Source of the DNA: Rhodocyclales bacterium
GTDB lineage: Bacteria; Pseudomonadota; Gammaproteobacteria; Burkholderiales; Rhodocyclaceae
Direction of reading: 5' to 3'
NCBI GenBank assembly: GCA_016235025.1
Contig: JACRMV010000006.1
Span: 108,951-172,950 of the forward strand
Length of the DNA: 64,000 bases
Each line of letters opens with the position of its first letter. Within the stretch, counting starts at the first letter, position 1. Position numbers and translations under genes: made by a program. Positions 1 to 8,988 of the stretch are shown here, one piece after another. Under the pieces are notes generated by a model, which was not told the origin of the DNA, did not search any database, and saw only the letters and a list, made by a program, of their open reading frames with translations.

Positions 1-419
1 AGTTCGATATCGTTGAGTCGTGGCGCCGGATGTCCATCGGCATCGGTGACCAGATCCATCAGCAGCACACCCTCGTGGCAAATATAGGGCTGCGGTACGC
101 GCACTCCGGCGGCGGCCAGGCGGTACAGGGCATCGACCTCGGCGCTTTGCCAGGCTTCTTCCTGCATCTGGCGCCCGTAGCGCGAGCCTTTTTCCATGGC
201 CCGCGCCTGGCGGCTGTTCTTGGTTCTGCGGCCTTCCTGGTAGGAGGCATTCTTGCGGAAGCTGCGCTGCTTGATGTCTTTGTAAACTTTGGCGCAGCGG
301 ATCGCTTCGCCGCAACGAACCATGTAGACGGTGGCTTCCTTGCCGCTCATCAACTGGCGCAGCACTTCGTCGATCAGACCCTCGGCGACCAGTGGCTGCA
401 GCCGGTTTGGAATTTTCAT
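1..419 (-). CDS. RIO1-family atypical serine kinase (3' end cut by window edge)
   Basis: Reading the minus strand from the ATG at 419 gives about 139 codons with no stop before the window edge. The product starts MKIPNRLQPLVAEGLIDEVL. It has a nucleotide-binding loop SGKEATVYMV and an invariant-lysine strand IRCAKVYKDIKQRSF, followed by a basic, Arg/Lys-rich segment. This pattern matches the short RIO1-like kinases found beside housekeeping genes in beta- and gammaproteobacteria, whose substrate is unknown. The catalytic loop would lie beyond the window. It is co-oriented with dbpA, which ends 22 bp upstream. The family call is firm from the motifs; the cellular role is unknown. Confidence 0.85.
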   Translation of the reverse strand, partial: MKIPNRLQPLVAEGLIDEVLRQLMSGKEATVYMVRCGEAIRCAKVYKDIKQRSFRKNASYQEGRRTKNSRQARAMEKGSRYGRQMQEEAWQSAEVDALYRLAAAGVRVPQPYICHEGVLLMDLVTDADGHPAPRLNDIE

Positions 420-441
420 AAGGCAGGCCCTGGCGCGGCTT

Positions 442-1923
442 CTAAGGCGCGGTGTCTTGCAGCAAATGCACTTTTGCCCGCTTGCCCTTGAGCGAGCCGG
501 CCGACAGCTTGCGCAGTGCCTCACGCGCTATGTCGCGTGCGACGGCGACATAGGTGGTGGATTCCGTCACGTTGATCTTGCCGATCTGCTCCTTGCTGAA
601 ACCGGCTTCCCCGGTCAGCGCGCCGAGTACGTCGCCTGGACGGATTTTTTCCTTGCGGCCGCCCAGAATCAACAGGGTGACCATCGGCGGCAACAGGGGT
701 TTTTCCGCTTCACTGTGGGACGGCTTGAGTTCGTTCAGGGGATGCCATTCAAACTCAACGCCCTGCGCCTTTTCGATCTCGGTCACGCGCCCCATCTGGT
801 TGCCGCTGACCAGACTGAACGCCCATCCGGCCTGATCGACGCGGCCGGTGCGGCCGATGCGATGAATATGCACTTCGGGGTCGGGCGTGATGTCGACATT
901 GATCACCGCTTCGAGTTGCGCGATATCCAGCCCGCGTGCGGCGACATCGGTGGCCACCAGTACCGAGCAGCTGCGGTTGGCGAATTGCACCAGTACCTGA
1001 TCGCGTTCGCGCTGCTCCAGCTCGCCATGCAGGGCGAGCGCGACAAAGCCTTCGTCACGCAACACCTGCAGCAAGGCGCGGCATTGCTCACGCGTGTTGC
1101 AAAATGCCAGCGTACTCACCGGGCGATAGTGGTTGAGCAACTGTCCGACGACGGCAAACTTTTCCTCGTTTTCAACTTCATAAAAACGCTGGCGTATCTT
1201 GCCGGCCTCATGCTGTTCCGCCAGTGTGATCCGTTGCGGCTGACGCAAAAACTGGCGGCTCAGGCCGGCAATGCTCTCGGGGTAGGTGGCGGAAAACAGC
1301 AGGGTCTGCCGCTCCCCGGGGCAGGCTTTGGCGACGAAGGCGATATCGTCGAAGAACCCCATATCCAGCATGCGATCCGCTTCGTCCAGTACCAGGGTGT
1401 TGAGTTGGGCCAGGTCGAGGCTGTGGCGCTGCAAGTGATCCATGATCCGCCCCGGTGTTCCCACCACGACGTGGGCGCCGTGTTCCAGGCTGGAGCTTTG
1501 CGGCCGCATGGGGCTGCCGCCGCACAGCGTGAGCACCTTGATGTTGTTTTCGCCACGCGCCAGACGGCGGATTTCCTGGGTCACCTGATCGGCCAGTTCA
1601 CGCGTCGGGCACAGCACCAGGGCTTGCACGGCGAAGTTGCGCGGATTGAGTCTGGTCAGCAAGGACAGTGCAAACGCCGCTGTTTTACCGCTGCCGGTCT
1701 TGGCTTGCGCGATCAGATCATGGCCGGCGAGAGCCAGCGGCAGGCTGGCGGCCTGAATCGGCGTCATCTGCCGGTAACCCAGCTGTTCCAGGTTGGTCAG
1801 CGTTGCCGGCGCTAACGGTAATTGCGCGAAAGACAAGGCGGCGGCGCTGTCGACATCCGCCTGCGCCGTGACCGGCGCGTCATTGCGGGGAGATTCGGTG
1901 GGAGCTGGGCAGGTAGAGTTCAT
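442..1923 (-). CDS. dbpA: ATP-dependent RNA helicase DbpA (DEAD-box)
   Basis: This 493-aa DEAD-box protein has the Q motif (MTPIQ near residue 54), Walker A AKTGSGKT, PTRELADQV, DEADRMLDMGF, the SAT motif and HRIGRTGR in order across residues 30-400. The last 75 residues start at PPMVTLLILGGRKEKIRPGD and form the RRM-like RNA-binding domain diagnostic of DbpA. DbpA recognises 23S rRNA hairpin 92 and acts in late 50S assembly. E. coli DbpA is 457 aa; the extra length here is a low-complexity N-terminal tail. The ATG at 1923 has no obvious Shine-Dalgarno. A dispersed repeat copy lies about 75 bp upstream. Confidence 0.95.
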   Translation of the reverse strand: MNSTCPAPTESPRNDAPVTAQADVDSAAALSFAQLPLAPATLTNLEQLGYRQMTPIQAASLPLALAGHDLIAQAKTGSGKTAAFALSLLTRLNPRNFAVQALVLCPTRELADQVTQEIRRLARGENNIKVLTLCGGSPMRPQSSSLEHGAHVVVGTPGRIMDHLQRHSLDLAQLNTLVLDEADRMLDMGFFDDIAFVAKACPGERQTLLFSATYPESIAGLSRQFLRQPQRITLAEQHEAGKIRQRFYEVENEEKFAVVGQLLNHYRPVSTLAFCNTREQCRALLQVLRDEGFVALALHGELEQRERDQVLVQFANRSCSVLVATDVAARGLDIAQLEAVINVDITPDPEVHIHRIGRTGRVDQAGWAFSLVSGNQMGRVTEIEKAQGVEFEWHPLNELKPSHSEAEKPLLPPMVTLLILGGRKEKIRPGDVLGALTGEAGFSKEQIGKINVTESTTYVAVARDIAREALRKLSAGSLKGKRAKVHLLQDTAP

Positions 1924-1995
1924 GCCCGATTATAAAGGCATGCGTCAGACATCCCCTTATTGCCGCAGGAAGAAAGCAAAGCCGGGCGCTGCTGA

Positions 1996-2027
1996 TTGAA
2001 AAAGTCGGCGCTGGTGATACGGCGGCA
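1996..2027 (+). repeat. dispersed repeat copy 1
   Basis: GAAAAAGTCGGCGCTGGTG followed by ATACGGCGGC sits between the stop of the FAD oxidoreductase (2047) and the start of dbpA. The same core recurs at least ten more times in the window (see findings). It lies in a spacer between two minus-strand genes. Confidence 0.8.
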
Positions 2028-2046
2028 CAGAGAAAAAGCGTGCAGC

Positions 2047-3660
2047 TCAGCCCGCCAAAAAGCTGCGGGCGACAGCTTCGGCGACCTTGATGCCGTCGAC
2101 ACCGGCAGAAAGGATGCCGCCAGCATAGCCGGCGCCCTCACCGGCGGGAAACAGGCCGCGCACGTTCAGGCTTTGCAGCTCGGCGTTGCGGGTGATGCGC
2201 AGTGGCGACGAAGTGCGCGTCTCGACCCCGGTCATCAGCGCATCGTACATGTCGAAACCGCGAATCTTGCGGCCGAAGGCGGGCAGCGCCTGGCGCAGGG
2301 TTTCACTCACGTAGTCGGGCAGGCAGCGGGTCAAGTCGGCGAGGCGTATGCCAGGCGTGTAGGAGGGAATCACCTCGCCCAGCATGGTTGAGGCGCGGCC
2401 GGCCAGAAAATCGCCCACCAATTGCGCCGGGGCACGGTAATCGCCGCCGCCGGCGGTGAAGGCCAGAGACTCCCAGTGACGCTGGAATTCGACCCCGGCC
2501 AGCGGGTCGCCGGGATAACGTGGCGGGTAGTCGGCCGGCGAGATGCCGACCACGATGGCGCTGTTGGCATTGCGCTCATTGCGTGAATACTGGCTCATGC
2601 CGTTGGTGACGACGCGCCCCGGCTCTGACGTGGCGGCCACCACCGTGCCGCCGGGGCACATGCAGAAACTGTAGGCCGAGCGCTGGTTTCGCGCATGGTG
2701 CACCAGCTTGTAATCGGCCGCGCCGAGAATCGGATGACCGGCATTTTTACCAAAGCGGGCGCGGTCGATCAGCGATTGCGGATGTTCGATGCGGACGCCG
2801 ATCGAGAAGGGCTTGGGCTCCATGAAAACGCCGTGCCGGTGCAGCATTTCAAACGTATCGCGGGCGCTGTGGCCAACGGCCAGCACGACATGGTCGCTGG
2901 CGATGAATTCGCCGCTGGCCAGTGTGACGCCGCGCACTTGTCCATGCTCGATCTGGAGCCCATCGACACGGCTCTGGAAGCGGATTTCGCCACCCAGCGA
3001 CTCGATGTTGGCGCGCATGGATTCCACCATCGAGACCAGGCGGAAGGTGCCGATGTGCGGCTTGGCGACATAGAGAATTTCTTCCGGCGCGCCGGCCTTG
3101 ACGAATTCGGTGAGCACTTTGCGGCCGCGATATTCCGGATCGCCGATCTGGCTGTAGAGCTTGCCGTCGGAAAAGGTGCCGGCGCCGCCTTCGCCGAACT
3201 GGACGTTCGATTCCGGATTGAGCTGGCCCTGGCGCCACAGGCCCCAGGTGTCCTTGGTGCGTTCGCGCACCGCTTTGCCGCGATCCAGAATCAGCGGCCG
3301 AAAGCCCATCTGCGCCAGGATCAGGCCGGCGAAGAGCCCGCAGGGGCCGGTGCCGATGACCACAGGTCGCGGCCGATTCGTGTGTTCCGGCGCGTGGCCG
3401 ACAAAGTGATAAGAGGTGTCCGGCGTCGGGCCGGCGTGCAGATTGCCGCGCAGGCGGGCAAGTACTGCCGCCTCGTTCTTCAGCGCGACATCGATGGTGT
3501 AGGTGAGGATGATGCTTGCCGGCTTGCGGGCATCGTAACTGCGGCGGAAGATCGTGTAGCCGAGCAGCTCATCTGTCGCGATGCCAAGTCGCCGGATGAT
3601 CTCGGCGTGGAGATCATCCGGAGTGTGGTCAAGCGGCAGTTTGAGTTCGGTCAGTCGCAT
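2047..3660 (-). CDS. uncharacterised FAD-dependent dehydrogenase (COG2509-like)
   Basis: This 537-aa protein has a degenerate N-terminal domain (1-95), then a dinucleotide-binding motif VIGTGPCGLFAGLILAQMGF near residue 100. The segment after it, NVQFGEGGAGTFSDGKLYSQ, is typical of the COG2509 family of FAD-dependent dehydrogenases. C-terminal FAD motifs include GLFPAGEGAGYAGGI near 505. The substrate of the family is not established. It is the first of a minus-strand trio with dbpA and the RIO kinase; the ATG at 3660 is the first plausible start. It is intact and of normal family length. Confidence 0.85.
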   Translation of the reverse strand: MRLTELKLPLDHTPDDLHAEIIRRLGIATDELLGYTIFRRSYDARKPASIILTYTIDVALKNEAAVLARLRGNLHAGPTPDTSYHFVGHAPEHTNRPRPVVIGTGPCGLFAGLILAQMGFRPLILDRGKAVRERTKDTWGLWRQGQLNPESNVQFGEGGAGTFSDGKLYSQIGDPEYRGRKVLTEFVKAGAPEEILYVAKPHIGTFRLVSMVESMRANIESLGGEIRFQSRVDGLQIEHGQVRGVTLASGEFIASDHVVLAVGHSARDTFEMLHRHGVFMEPKPFSIGVRIEHPQSLIDRARFGKNAGHPILGAADYKLVHHARNQRSAYSFCMCPGGTVVAATSEPGRVVTNGMSQYSRNERNANSAIVVGISPADYPPRYPGDPLAGVEFQRHWESLAFTAGGGDYRAPAQLVGDFLAGRASTMLGEVIPSYTPGIRLADLTRCLPDYVSETLRQALPAFGRKIRGFDMYDALMTGVETRTSSPLRITRNAELQSLNVRGLFPAGEGAGYAGGILSAGVDGIKVAEAVARSFLAG

Positions 3661-3696
3661 AAGACGCTGGCATGCGGCTGCCAGGCATGTTTCAAG

Positions 3697-4080
3697 TCAG
3701 GGGCCGGTGACGACCCGGCTGTCCTTGACGAAATACTCCGTATCGCCAAAGCAGCTGCCCGGCAAGCCTTTGTGCTGCTCGTAGGTAACGGCTACACGCT
3801 GCCCCATCTGGCCGTTGATCCTGGCAGCAAGCGCACTGTCATGCACGGTGAAGTAGAACTTTTCCGGGGTGGAGCCAGGCATCGCAACCAGCGCCAGTTC
3901 GCCTTCCCAGGTTTTGCAGAGCCAGCCCTTGCGCGAGAATTTCTGCACGAATCCGGCGCGTTCGCCATCGGAGTAGCTGTACTGGAACGCCAGCCAGACA
4001 TAGCCGGCGAAGAGCAGCGCCGCGACGAGCAGCAGGCCGATGAGACTTTTCAGAAACGTGGGCCTGGCCAGGGTTGGCAT
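3697..4080 (-). CDS. small membrane-anchored conserved hypothetical protein
   Basis: About 127 aa. Residues 10-30 form one hydrophobic segment (LIGLLLVAALLFAGYVWLAF), followed by a soluble domain with KGWLCKTWEGEL and a C-terminal Cys (GSCFGDTEYF). I do not recognise a function. I prefer the ATG at 4080 over the one at 4086 because the AAGGA motif directly abuts the upstream ATG but lies 6 nt from the downstream one. The protein probably sits in the inner membrane with its C-terminal domain in the periplasm, so the two Cys could pair (inference). It lies between efp and the FAD oxidoreductase on the same strand. Confidence 0.7.
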   Translation of the reverse strand: MPTLARPTFLKSLIGLLLVAALLFAGYVWLAFQYSYSDGERAGFVQKFSRKGWLCKTWEGELALVAMPGSTPEKFYFTVHDSALAARINGQMGQRVAVTYEQHKGLPGSCFGDTEYFVKDSRVVTGP

Positions 4081-4130
4081 CGTCATTCCTTGGAGGTGGG
4101 CAGAGGGGCTGCGTGAGCGTGCCAGAACGC

Positions 4131-4688
4131 TTATTTGACCCGGTTCTTGTACTCGCCGGTGCGGGTGTCGATTTCGATCTTGTTGCCGATTTCGACAAAC
4201 AGCGGCACGGGCAGCTCGAAGCCGGTGCCGAGCCGGGCCGGCTTCATCACCTTGCCCGAGGTGTCGCCCTTGACGGCGGGCTCGGTGTAAATGACTTCGC
4301 GCACCACGCTGTTGGGCATTTCGACCGAGATGGGTTTGTCATTGAAGAAAACCACTTCGACGGCCATGCCGTCCTCGAGGTAATTCACCGCATCGCTCAT
4401 GTTCTCGCCTTCGACCTCGTACTGGTTGTACTCGGCGTCCATGAAGACATACATGGGGTCGGCGAAATAGGAATAGGTGCACTCCTTGCGCTCCGGCACC
4501 ACCTGCTCGAACTTGTCGTCGGCCTTGTAGATGGCCTCTGATGCGGCTCCCGTGAGCAGGTTCTTGAACTTGAATTTGACGACCGCCGAACTGCGGCCGC
4601 CCTTGTTGTATTCGGCTTTCTGTACCACGAGCGGATCATTACCGATCATGATGACATTTCCGGCGCGGAGTTCCTGGGCGATTTTCAT
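4131..4688 (-). CDS. efp: translation elongation factor P
   Basis: This 185-aa EF-P has its three beta-barrel domains at full length, from [10 protein letters not shown] to [13 protein letters not shown]. The tip of the domain I loop reads KGGRSSAVV with Arg at position 32. That is the residue rhamnosylated by EarP in this branch of the family, in contrast to the Lys of the EpmA type. EF-P relieves ribosome stalling on polyproline stretches. earP is immediately upstream on the same strand with a 40-bp gap, so modifier and substrate are probably co-expressed. Confidence 0.98.
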   Translation of the reverse strand: MKIAQELRAGNVIMIGNDPLVVQKAEYNKGGRSSAVVKFKFKNLLTGAASEAIYKADDKFEQVVPERKECTYSYFADPMYVFMDAEYNQYEVEGENMSDAVNYLEDGMAVEVVFFNDKPISVEMPNSVVREVIYTEPAVKGDTSGKVMKPARLGTGFELPVPLFVEIGNKIEIDTRTGEYKNRVK

Positions 4689-4728
4689 GAGTGTGCTTCC
4701 AGCAAAAGGATGGGAAAGTGATAGCCGG

Positions 4729-5838
4729 CTATTTTAGCCGTTCAAGGCAGAACTGCACAAGATTGGTCGTCAGATCAGGGCGCTGCGATAAGTGTTTGCT
4801 CCACGCCTGCGCGTGCCGGGCAAGTCGTGGCAGGGCGGCGGCAAAGCGGTTCCAGGCGAGTGCGCCGTCACCATTCCAGGCGTGCCAGAAACCGGTGAGT
4901 GCAGACAGTGCGGCCGCATCGGTCGCCGCATCGTCAGCGTCAGCGCGATGCACCTGTCCGGGAACTTTTGTGTAAAGGCTGAGGAAGGCATCGAGTTTCA
5001 TACGATGCACATCGTCTGCTTGCGGGTAGATCTGCCAGACAAAAGGCTTGCCGGCCCACTGCGCGCGGATGAAGGAGTCCTCGCCGCGCACAAAATTCAC
5101 GTCGCAGGCCCAGAGCAGTTCGTCGTAGCGTAGTTGCGGCAGGAAAGGCAGGGGATGAACGTGCAGGCGGCCGTTCCGGTTTGGCGCCTCGCTGCTACCG
5201 GGGCGCAGCAGATGAACCGGGGTGTCGGCCGCGGCCAGCGCCTCCAGCAAGGCCTGGATCGGCGCATGCGGATAACTGAACAGGGACAGCATGAGTTCGC
5301 CCGGAACCCTGGGCGGCAGGCCGAATTCGGCGCGGAAGGCGGCTTCGTCGAAGGCTTGACGCCGACTTTCATAGTCGCGTTCGCGCAGCAGGCCGCCGGT
5401 TTCTTCGGTAAATCCGGGGAAGAAGAAATGTTTCACCAGCGGCAGTTGCGGATGGGGCGAGGGCAGCGCATGACATTCGGCCACCCAGCTTTCGGCGGAG
5501 AGATGGTCGAGATTGATCCACACCGGTTTTTTCCCGCGCCGCGCCATGGTCTCGACATAGCGCGCCGGCAAGGCGCAGGCGAAGGCTTCGATCACCACGT
5601 CGGGAATGTCGTCGGCAGCGACGGGCGGAAAGTCGGCCGGCCAAGGCCGCACCTCGACCGGCTCCGCGTCATGGCCGGGCGCGAGTTGCGCCAGCGGCAC
5701 TGCATCGTCGATCCACAGCCGCACCTGCCAGCCGTGCTCCAGTGCCAGTTGCCGCGCCAGACGCCAGCAGACGCCGGCATCGCCGTAGTTGTCGACGACG
5801 GTGCAGAAAATGTCGCAGTGGAGGGTGAAGTTCGTCAT
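4729..5838 (-). CDS. earP: EF-P arginine rhamnosyltransferase EarP
   Basis: This 369-aa protein begins [20 protein letters not shown] followed by [11 protein letters not shown], the characteristic EarP N-terminus with the Asp of the dTDP-rhamnose site. The C-terminal nucleotide-sugar half carries [19 protein letters not shown] and [13 protein letters not shown]. EarP transfers rhamnose from dTDP-beta-L-rhamnose to Arg32 of EF-P, which is encoded next door. The gene is divergent from the uracil-DNA glycosylase gene with only 21 bp between the start codons, so each promoter must overlap the other gene or its leader. Confidence 0.96.
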   Translation of the reverse strand: MTNFTLHCDIFCTVVDNYGDAGVCWRLARQLALEHGWQVRLWIDDAVPLAQLAPGHDAEPVEVRPWPADFPPVAADDIPDVVIEAFACALPARYVETMARRGKKPVWINLDHLSAESWVAECHALPSPHPQLPLVKHFFFPGFTEETGGLLRERDYESRRQAFDEAAFRAEFGLPPRVPGELMLSLFSYPHAPIQALLEALAAADTPVHLLRPGSSEAPNRNGRLHVHPLPFLPQLRYDELLWACDVNFVRGEDSFIRAQWAGKPFVWQIYPQADDVHRMKLDAFLSLYTKVPGQVHRADADDAATDAAALSALTGFWHAWNGDGALAWNRFAAALPRLARHAQAWSKHLSQRPDLTTNLVQFCLERLK

Positions 5839-5859
5839 GAGGGACGGTATCCTAGCCGA

Positions 5860-6483
5860 ATGAACGAACTTTTACGCTGTACCGAGTGTCCGCGCCTGGC
5901 GGGTTTTTTGGCCGAGGTGCGCACAAACCATCCGGATTACCATGCCCGGCCGGTGTTGCCGTTTGGCGACCCGCAGGCGCGGCTGCTGATCGTCGGCCTC
6001 GCCCCCGGCATGCACGGCGCCAATCGCAGCGGGCGGCCGTTCACCGGCGATTATGCGGGCATCCTGCTCTACGAAACCCTGCACGCCTTCGGCTTCGCCT
6101 CGCAGCCGGTTTCGGTCGCGGCCGACGATGACTTGCAGCTGATCGACTGCCGCATCACCAACGCGGTGAAATGCCTGCCGCCGCAAAACAAGCCGGAACC
6201 GGCTGAAATCAGGACCTGCAACCGCTGGCTGGCGGATGAATTTTCCGCCGCGCCGGAGGTGCGGGTGATCCTGGCGCTCGGGCTGGTGGCGCACAAGGCG
6301 GTGCTGCTGGCCTGCGGGCTGAAGCAGGCCGCGCTGCCGTTTGCGCATGCTGCGCGCCATGTCCTGCCCGATGGCCGCATCCTGATCGACAGCTACCATT
6401 GCAGCCGCTACAACACGCAAACGCGCCGTCTCACCAACGCCGACTTTCACGATGTCTTCCACCGCATCCGCGCCGAACTTTGA
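5860..6483 (+). CDS. uracil-DNA glycosylase, type V (UdgB-like) family
   Basis: The 207-aa product begins MNELLRCTECPRLAGFL and carries the Cys needed for the 4Fe-4S cluster (two near the N-terminus, then VKCLPP and RTCNRW). Motif A reads GLAPGMHGANRSGRPFTGD, which is type V rather than the family 4 form GEAPG. Motif B is SYHCSRYNTQTRRL, with HCS where HPS is usual. It excises uracil or deaminated bases from DNA. The ATG at 5860 was chosen because the Cys motif starts at residue 7. Its 3' end overlaps uvrC by 32 bp, so two repair genes are coupled. Confidence 0.88.
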   Translation: MNELLRCTECPRLAGFLAEVRTNHPDYHARPVLPFGDPQARLLIVGLAPGMHGANRSGRPFTGDYAGILLYETLHAFGFASQPVSVAADDDLQLIDCRITNAVKCLPPQNKPEPAEIRTCNRWLADEFSAAPEVRVILALGLVAHKAVLLACGLKQAALPFAHAARHVLPDGRILIDSYHCSRYNTQTRRLTNADFHDVFHRIRAEL

Positions 6484-8281
6484 CAGCCAGGCGTTTCTCG
6501 CCGCATTGACCGAGGCGCCGGGGGTGTATCGGATGCTCGATGCCACGGGCGCACTGCTTTACGTCGGCAAGGCGAAGAACCTCAAGCGCCGCGTATCTTC
6601 CTATTTTCAAAAGACCGGCCACAGTCCGCGCATCGCGCTGATGCTGCAACAAGTGGCGGCGATGGAGGTGACGGCGACGCGCTCGGAAGCCGAGGCGCTG
6701 ATACTCGAAAACACGCTGATCAAAAAGCTCACGCCGAAATACAACATCCTGTTCCGCGACGACAAGTCCTATCCCTATATCGGCATCGGTGGCAAAGACG
6801 GCGGCGCCGCCTTCCCGCGCCTGTTTTACCATCGCGGCCGCTTCGACAAAAAATCGCGCTACTTCGGGCCTTTTCCCAGCGGACTCGCGGTGCGCGAGAG
6901 CATCGAGCTGATCCAGAAGACCTTTCTCCTGCGCACCTGCGAAGATGCCGTGTTCGCCCATCGCTCGCGGCCCTGCCTGCTGCACCAGATCAGGCGCTGC
7001 AAGGCGCCCTGCGTGGGGATGGTCACGGCGGAAGAGTACGCCGCCGATGCGCGCCTGGCTGAACTGTTCCTGCGCGGCAAGCATGCCGATGTGATCGATG
7101 ACCTGAGCCGGCGCATGGAGGCCGCCGCCGGGCGTCTTGAATTCGAGACGGCGGCGCAGTTGCGCGACCAGATCAAGGCGCTGCAAACCGTGCTGCATCG
7201 GCAATATGTCAGCTCGACCAGGGAGGCCGATGTCGACATCATCGCGGCGCGGGTCGAGCGCGGCGAACTGTGCGTCAATCTGGCGATGGTGCGCGGCGGC
7301 CTGCACATGGGTGATCGCGCCTATTTTCCGCAGGCGCCGGCAGATGCTACTGCAGCAGAAATCCTCGCGGCATTCATCACCCAGCATTACGCCGAGCAGC
7401 CGGCGCCGGCGCGGCTGATCCTCAGTCCGTGGCCGGTGGACGAGGTACCGGAGGGCATTTCTGCCGGGCCGGCCAGGAATGAAATGGAGCGTGCCTGGGT
7501 GGATATGGCAGAGCACAACGCACGGCTTGCGGTAGCCGCGCGCAAGCAGGCCAGGACACGTTCCGGCAGTCGCCTGCGGGCCTTGCAGGAAGCGCTGGAA
7601 CTGCCCGAAGCGCCGCGTCGCATCGAGTGTTTCGACATCAGCCACACAATGGGCGAGGGCACGGTCGCCTCGTGCGTGGTGTGTGTCGACGGCGCGATGA
7701 AAAAAAGCGACTACCGCCGTTTCAACATCGAAGGCATCCAGCCCGGCGACGACTACGCGGCGATGCGCCAGGCCCTGACCCGGCGGTACGAGAAAGTTCC
7801 TGAAAGGACGCAAAGCGCTGGCGCTGGCATGACGGCGGCGCCCGATCTGATCCTGATCGACGGCGGCAAGGGGCAGCACGCTGTCGCCCGCGAAGTCCTG
7901 GCCGAACTGGGTCTCGACCATCTGCTGACGGCCGGCATTGCCAAGGGTGAAGGCCGCAAGCCGGGACTGGAAACCTTGTTCGTCCATGGTCGCAGCCAGC
8001 CGTTACAATTGGCCATGGACAACGCCGGCTTTCATCTGCTGCAGGAAATTCGCGACGAGGCGCATCGCTTCGCCATCGTCGGCCACCGCGCGCGGCGGGC
8101 GAAGGCGCGCAGCCATTCGCAGTTGGAAGATGTGGTCGGCATCGGCCCGGCGCGGCGCAGAAAGCTGCTGGCGCAATTCGGCGGACTTGATGGCGTGCGT
8201 GCGGCGACGGTGGATGACTTGTGCCGCGTCGAAGGCATTTCTCGTCATCTGGCTGAAGCCATCCACAAACAAATGCGCTGA
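6452..8281 (+). CDS. uvrC: excinuclease ABC subunit C
   Basis: This 609-aa UvrC has an N-terminal GIY-YIG nuclease (GVYRMLDATGALLYVGKAKN, residues 25-45), a four-Cys stretch (CEDAVFAHRSRPCLLHQIRR then CKAPC), a UVR domain near 205-240, an RNase-H-like endonuclease domain (IDGGKGQHAV) and tandem HhH motifs at the C-terminus (VVGIGPARRRKLL). It makes the dual incisions in nucleotide excision repair. Between RRYEK and PDLILIDGGKG it carries an extra [14 protein letters not shown] encoded by a dispersed repeat, next to the catalytic Asp strand. The same peptide occurs in MutS of this window. The reading frame is intact. Confidence 0.97.
   Translation: MSSTASAPNFDSQAFLAALTEAPGVYRMLDATGALLYVGKAKNLKRRVSSYFQKTGHSPRIALMLQQVAAMEVTATRSEAEALILENTLIKKLTPKYNILFRDDKSYPYIGIGGKDGGAAFPRLFYHRGRFDKKSRYFGPFPSGLAVRESIELIQKTFLLRTCEDAVFAHRSRPCLLHQIRRCKAPCVGMVTAEEYAADARLAELFLRGKHADVIDDLSRRMEAAAGRLEFETAAQLRDQIKALQTVLHRQYVSSTREADVDIIAARVERGELCVNLAMVRGGLHMGDRAYFPQAPADATAAEILAAFITQHYAEQPAPARLILSPWPVDEVPEGISAGPARNEMERAWVDMAEHNARLAVAARKQARTRSGSRLRALQEALELPEAPRRIECFDISHTMGEGTVASCVVCVDGAMKKSDYRRFNIEGIQPGDDYAAMRQALTRRYEKVPERTQSAGAGMTAAPDLILIDGGKGQHAVAREVLAELGLDHLLTAGIAKGEGRKPGLETLFVHGRSQPLQLAMDNAGFHLLQEIRDEAHRFAIVGHRARRAKARSHSQLEDVVGIGPARRRKLLAQFGGLDGVRAATVDDLCRVEGISRHLAEAIHKQMR
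7793..7841 (+). repeat. dispersed repeat, long variant, in-frame inside uvrC
   Basis: About 47 bp starting AAAGTTCCTGAAAGGACGCA and ending GACGGCGGC, identical at 43 of 47 positions to a segment inside mutS on the opposite strand. Its 3' half resembles the intergenic repeat core. It encodes [15 protein letters not shown] in a linker before the IDGGKG strand. Confidence 0.8.
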
Positions 8282-8304
8282 CTGACGACTTCATTAACCT
8301 GCCG

Positions 8305-8868
8305 ATGCCGCTCAATATTCCAAACCTGCTGACCTGGGGCCGGATTTTCCTGATCCCTTTCGTGGTCGGCATCTTCTATCTGCCGCTGCCGCCCGCCGAG
8401 CAAAACATTCTCGCCACCGTGGCGTTTGTGATTGCCGCGCTGACCGACTGGTTTGACGGCTGGCTGGCGCGCAAGCTGGGCCAGACTTCGGCCTTCGGCG
8501 CTTTTCTCGATCCCGTGGCCGACAAGCTGATGGTCGCGGCGGCGCTGGTGATGCTGGTGCAGCTGGGACGTGCCGATGCGCTGCTGGCCTTCATCATCAT
8601 CGGTCGCGAAATCGCCATTTCTGCCCTGCGCGAATGGATGGCGAAAATGGGCGCGGCGAAAAGCGTTGCCGTGTCGTTTATCGGCAAACTGAAAACCGCA
8701 GCGCAGATGACGGCGATCCCGTTACTTTTATGGCATACACCGATCGACGGCATCGATGTGCAATGGGCGGGCACGTTGCTGCTCTGGATTGCCGCGTTGT
8801 TGACCTTGTGGTCGATGGCTTATTACCTGCTGAAAGCATTTCCTGAAATCTCCGCGCGCAACCGTTGA
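8305..8868 (+). CDS. pgsA: CDP-diacylglycerol--glycerol-3-phosphate 3-phosphatidyltransferase
   Basis: This 187-aa integral membrane enzyme carries the complete CDP-alcohol phosphatidyltransferase signature: DWFDGWLAR then GAFLDPVADK, with the catalytic Asp residues near positions 49-80. It has four or more hydrophobic segments. It makes phosphatidylglycerophosphate, the first committed step to phosphatidylglycerol and cardiolipin. It follows uvrC by 23 bp on the same strand. Its stop codon lies inside the -35 box of the tRNA promoter downstream. Confidence 0.96.
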   Translation: MPLNIPNLLTWGRIFLIPFVVGIFYLPLPPAEQNILATVAFVIAALTDWFDGWLARKLGQTSAFGAFLDPVADKLMVAAALVMLVQLGRADALLAFIIIGREIAISALREWMAKMGAAKSVAVSFIGKLKTAAQMTAIPLLLWHTPIDGIDVQWAGTLLLWIAALLTLWSMAYYLLKAFPEISARNR

Positions 8869-8892
8869 CAGGGTGGATTCAGTAGCTATAAT
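8865..8892 (+). promoter_or_regulatory. sigma-70 promoter of the tRNA cluster
   Basis: A perfect TTGACA (8865-8870) and a perfect TATAAT (8887-8892) are separated by 16 bp and lie just upstream of tRNA-Gly. The -35 box overlaps the pgsA stop codon. Confidence 0.85.
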
Positions 8893-8905
8893 TCGCGCCT
8901 GGTCT

Positions 8906-8981
8906 GCGGGAGTAGCTCAGTTGGTAGAGCGATACCTTGCCAAGGTATAGGTCGAGAGTTCGAGACTCTTCTCCCGCTCCA
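8906..8981 (+). tRNA. tRNA-Gly(GCC)
   Basis: The acceptor strands GCGGGAG and CTCCCGC pair. The D arm is AGCTCAGTTGGTAGAGC, the anticodon loop CTTGCCAAG has anticodon GCC, and the T arm GAGTTCGAGACTC is intact. CCA is encoded. Confidence 0.97.
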
Positions 8982-8988
8982 GAATTCT

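Noticed and set aside
331..1815. Long plus-strand ORF opposite dbpA, and similar long antisense ORFs opposite COG2509, uvrC, mutS, nirB and the hybrid kinase
   Set aside because: They mirror well-supported genes in GC-rich DNA, show no domains and have composition typical of antisense frames.
6425..6455. Repeat-like sequence at the 3' end of the uracil-DNA glycosylase gene (CACCAACGCCGACTTTCAC)
   Set aside because: Close to the repeat core, but it encodes TQTRRLTNADF, part of the conserved type V motif. Coincidence cannot be excluded, so it was not counted.
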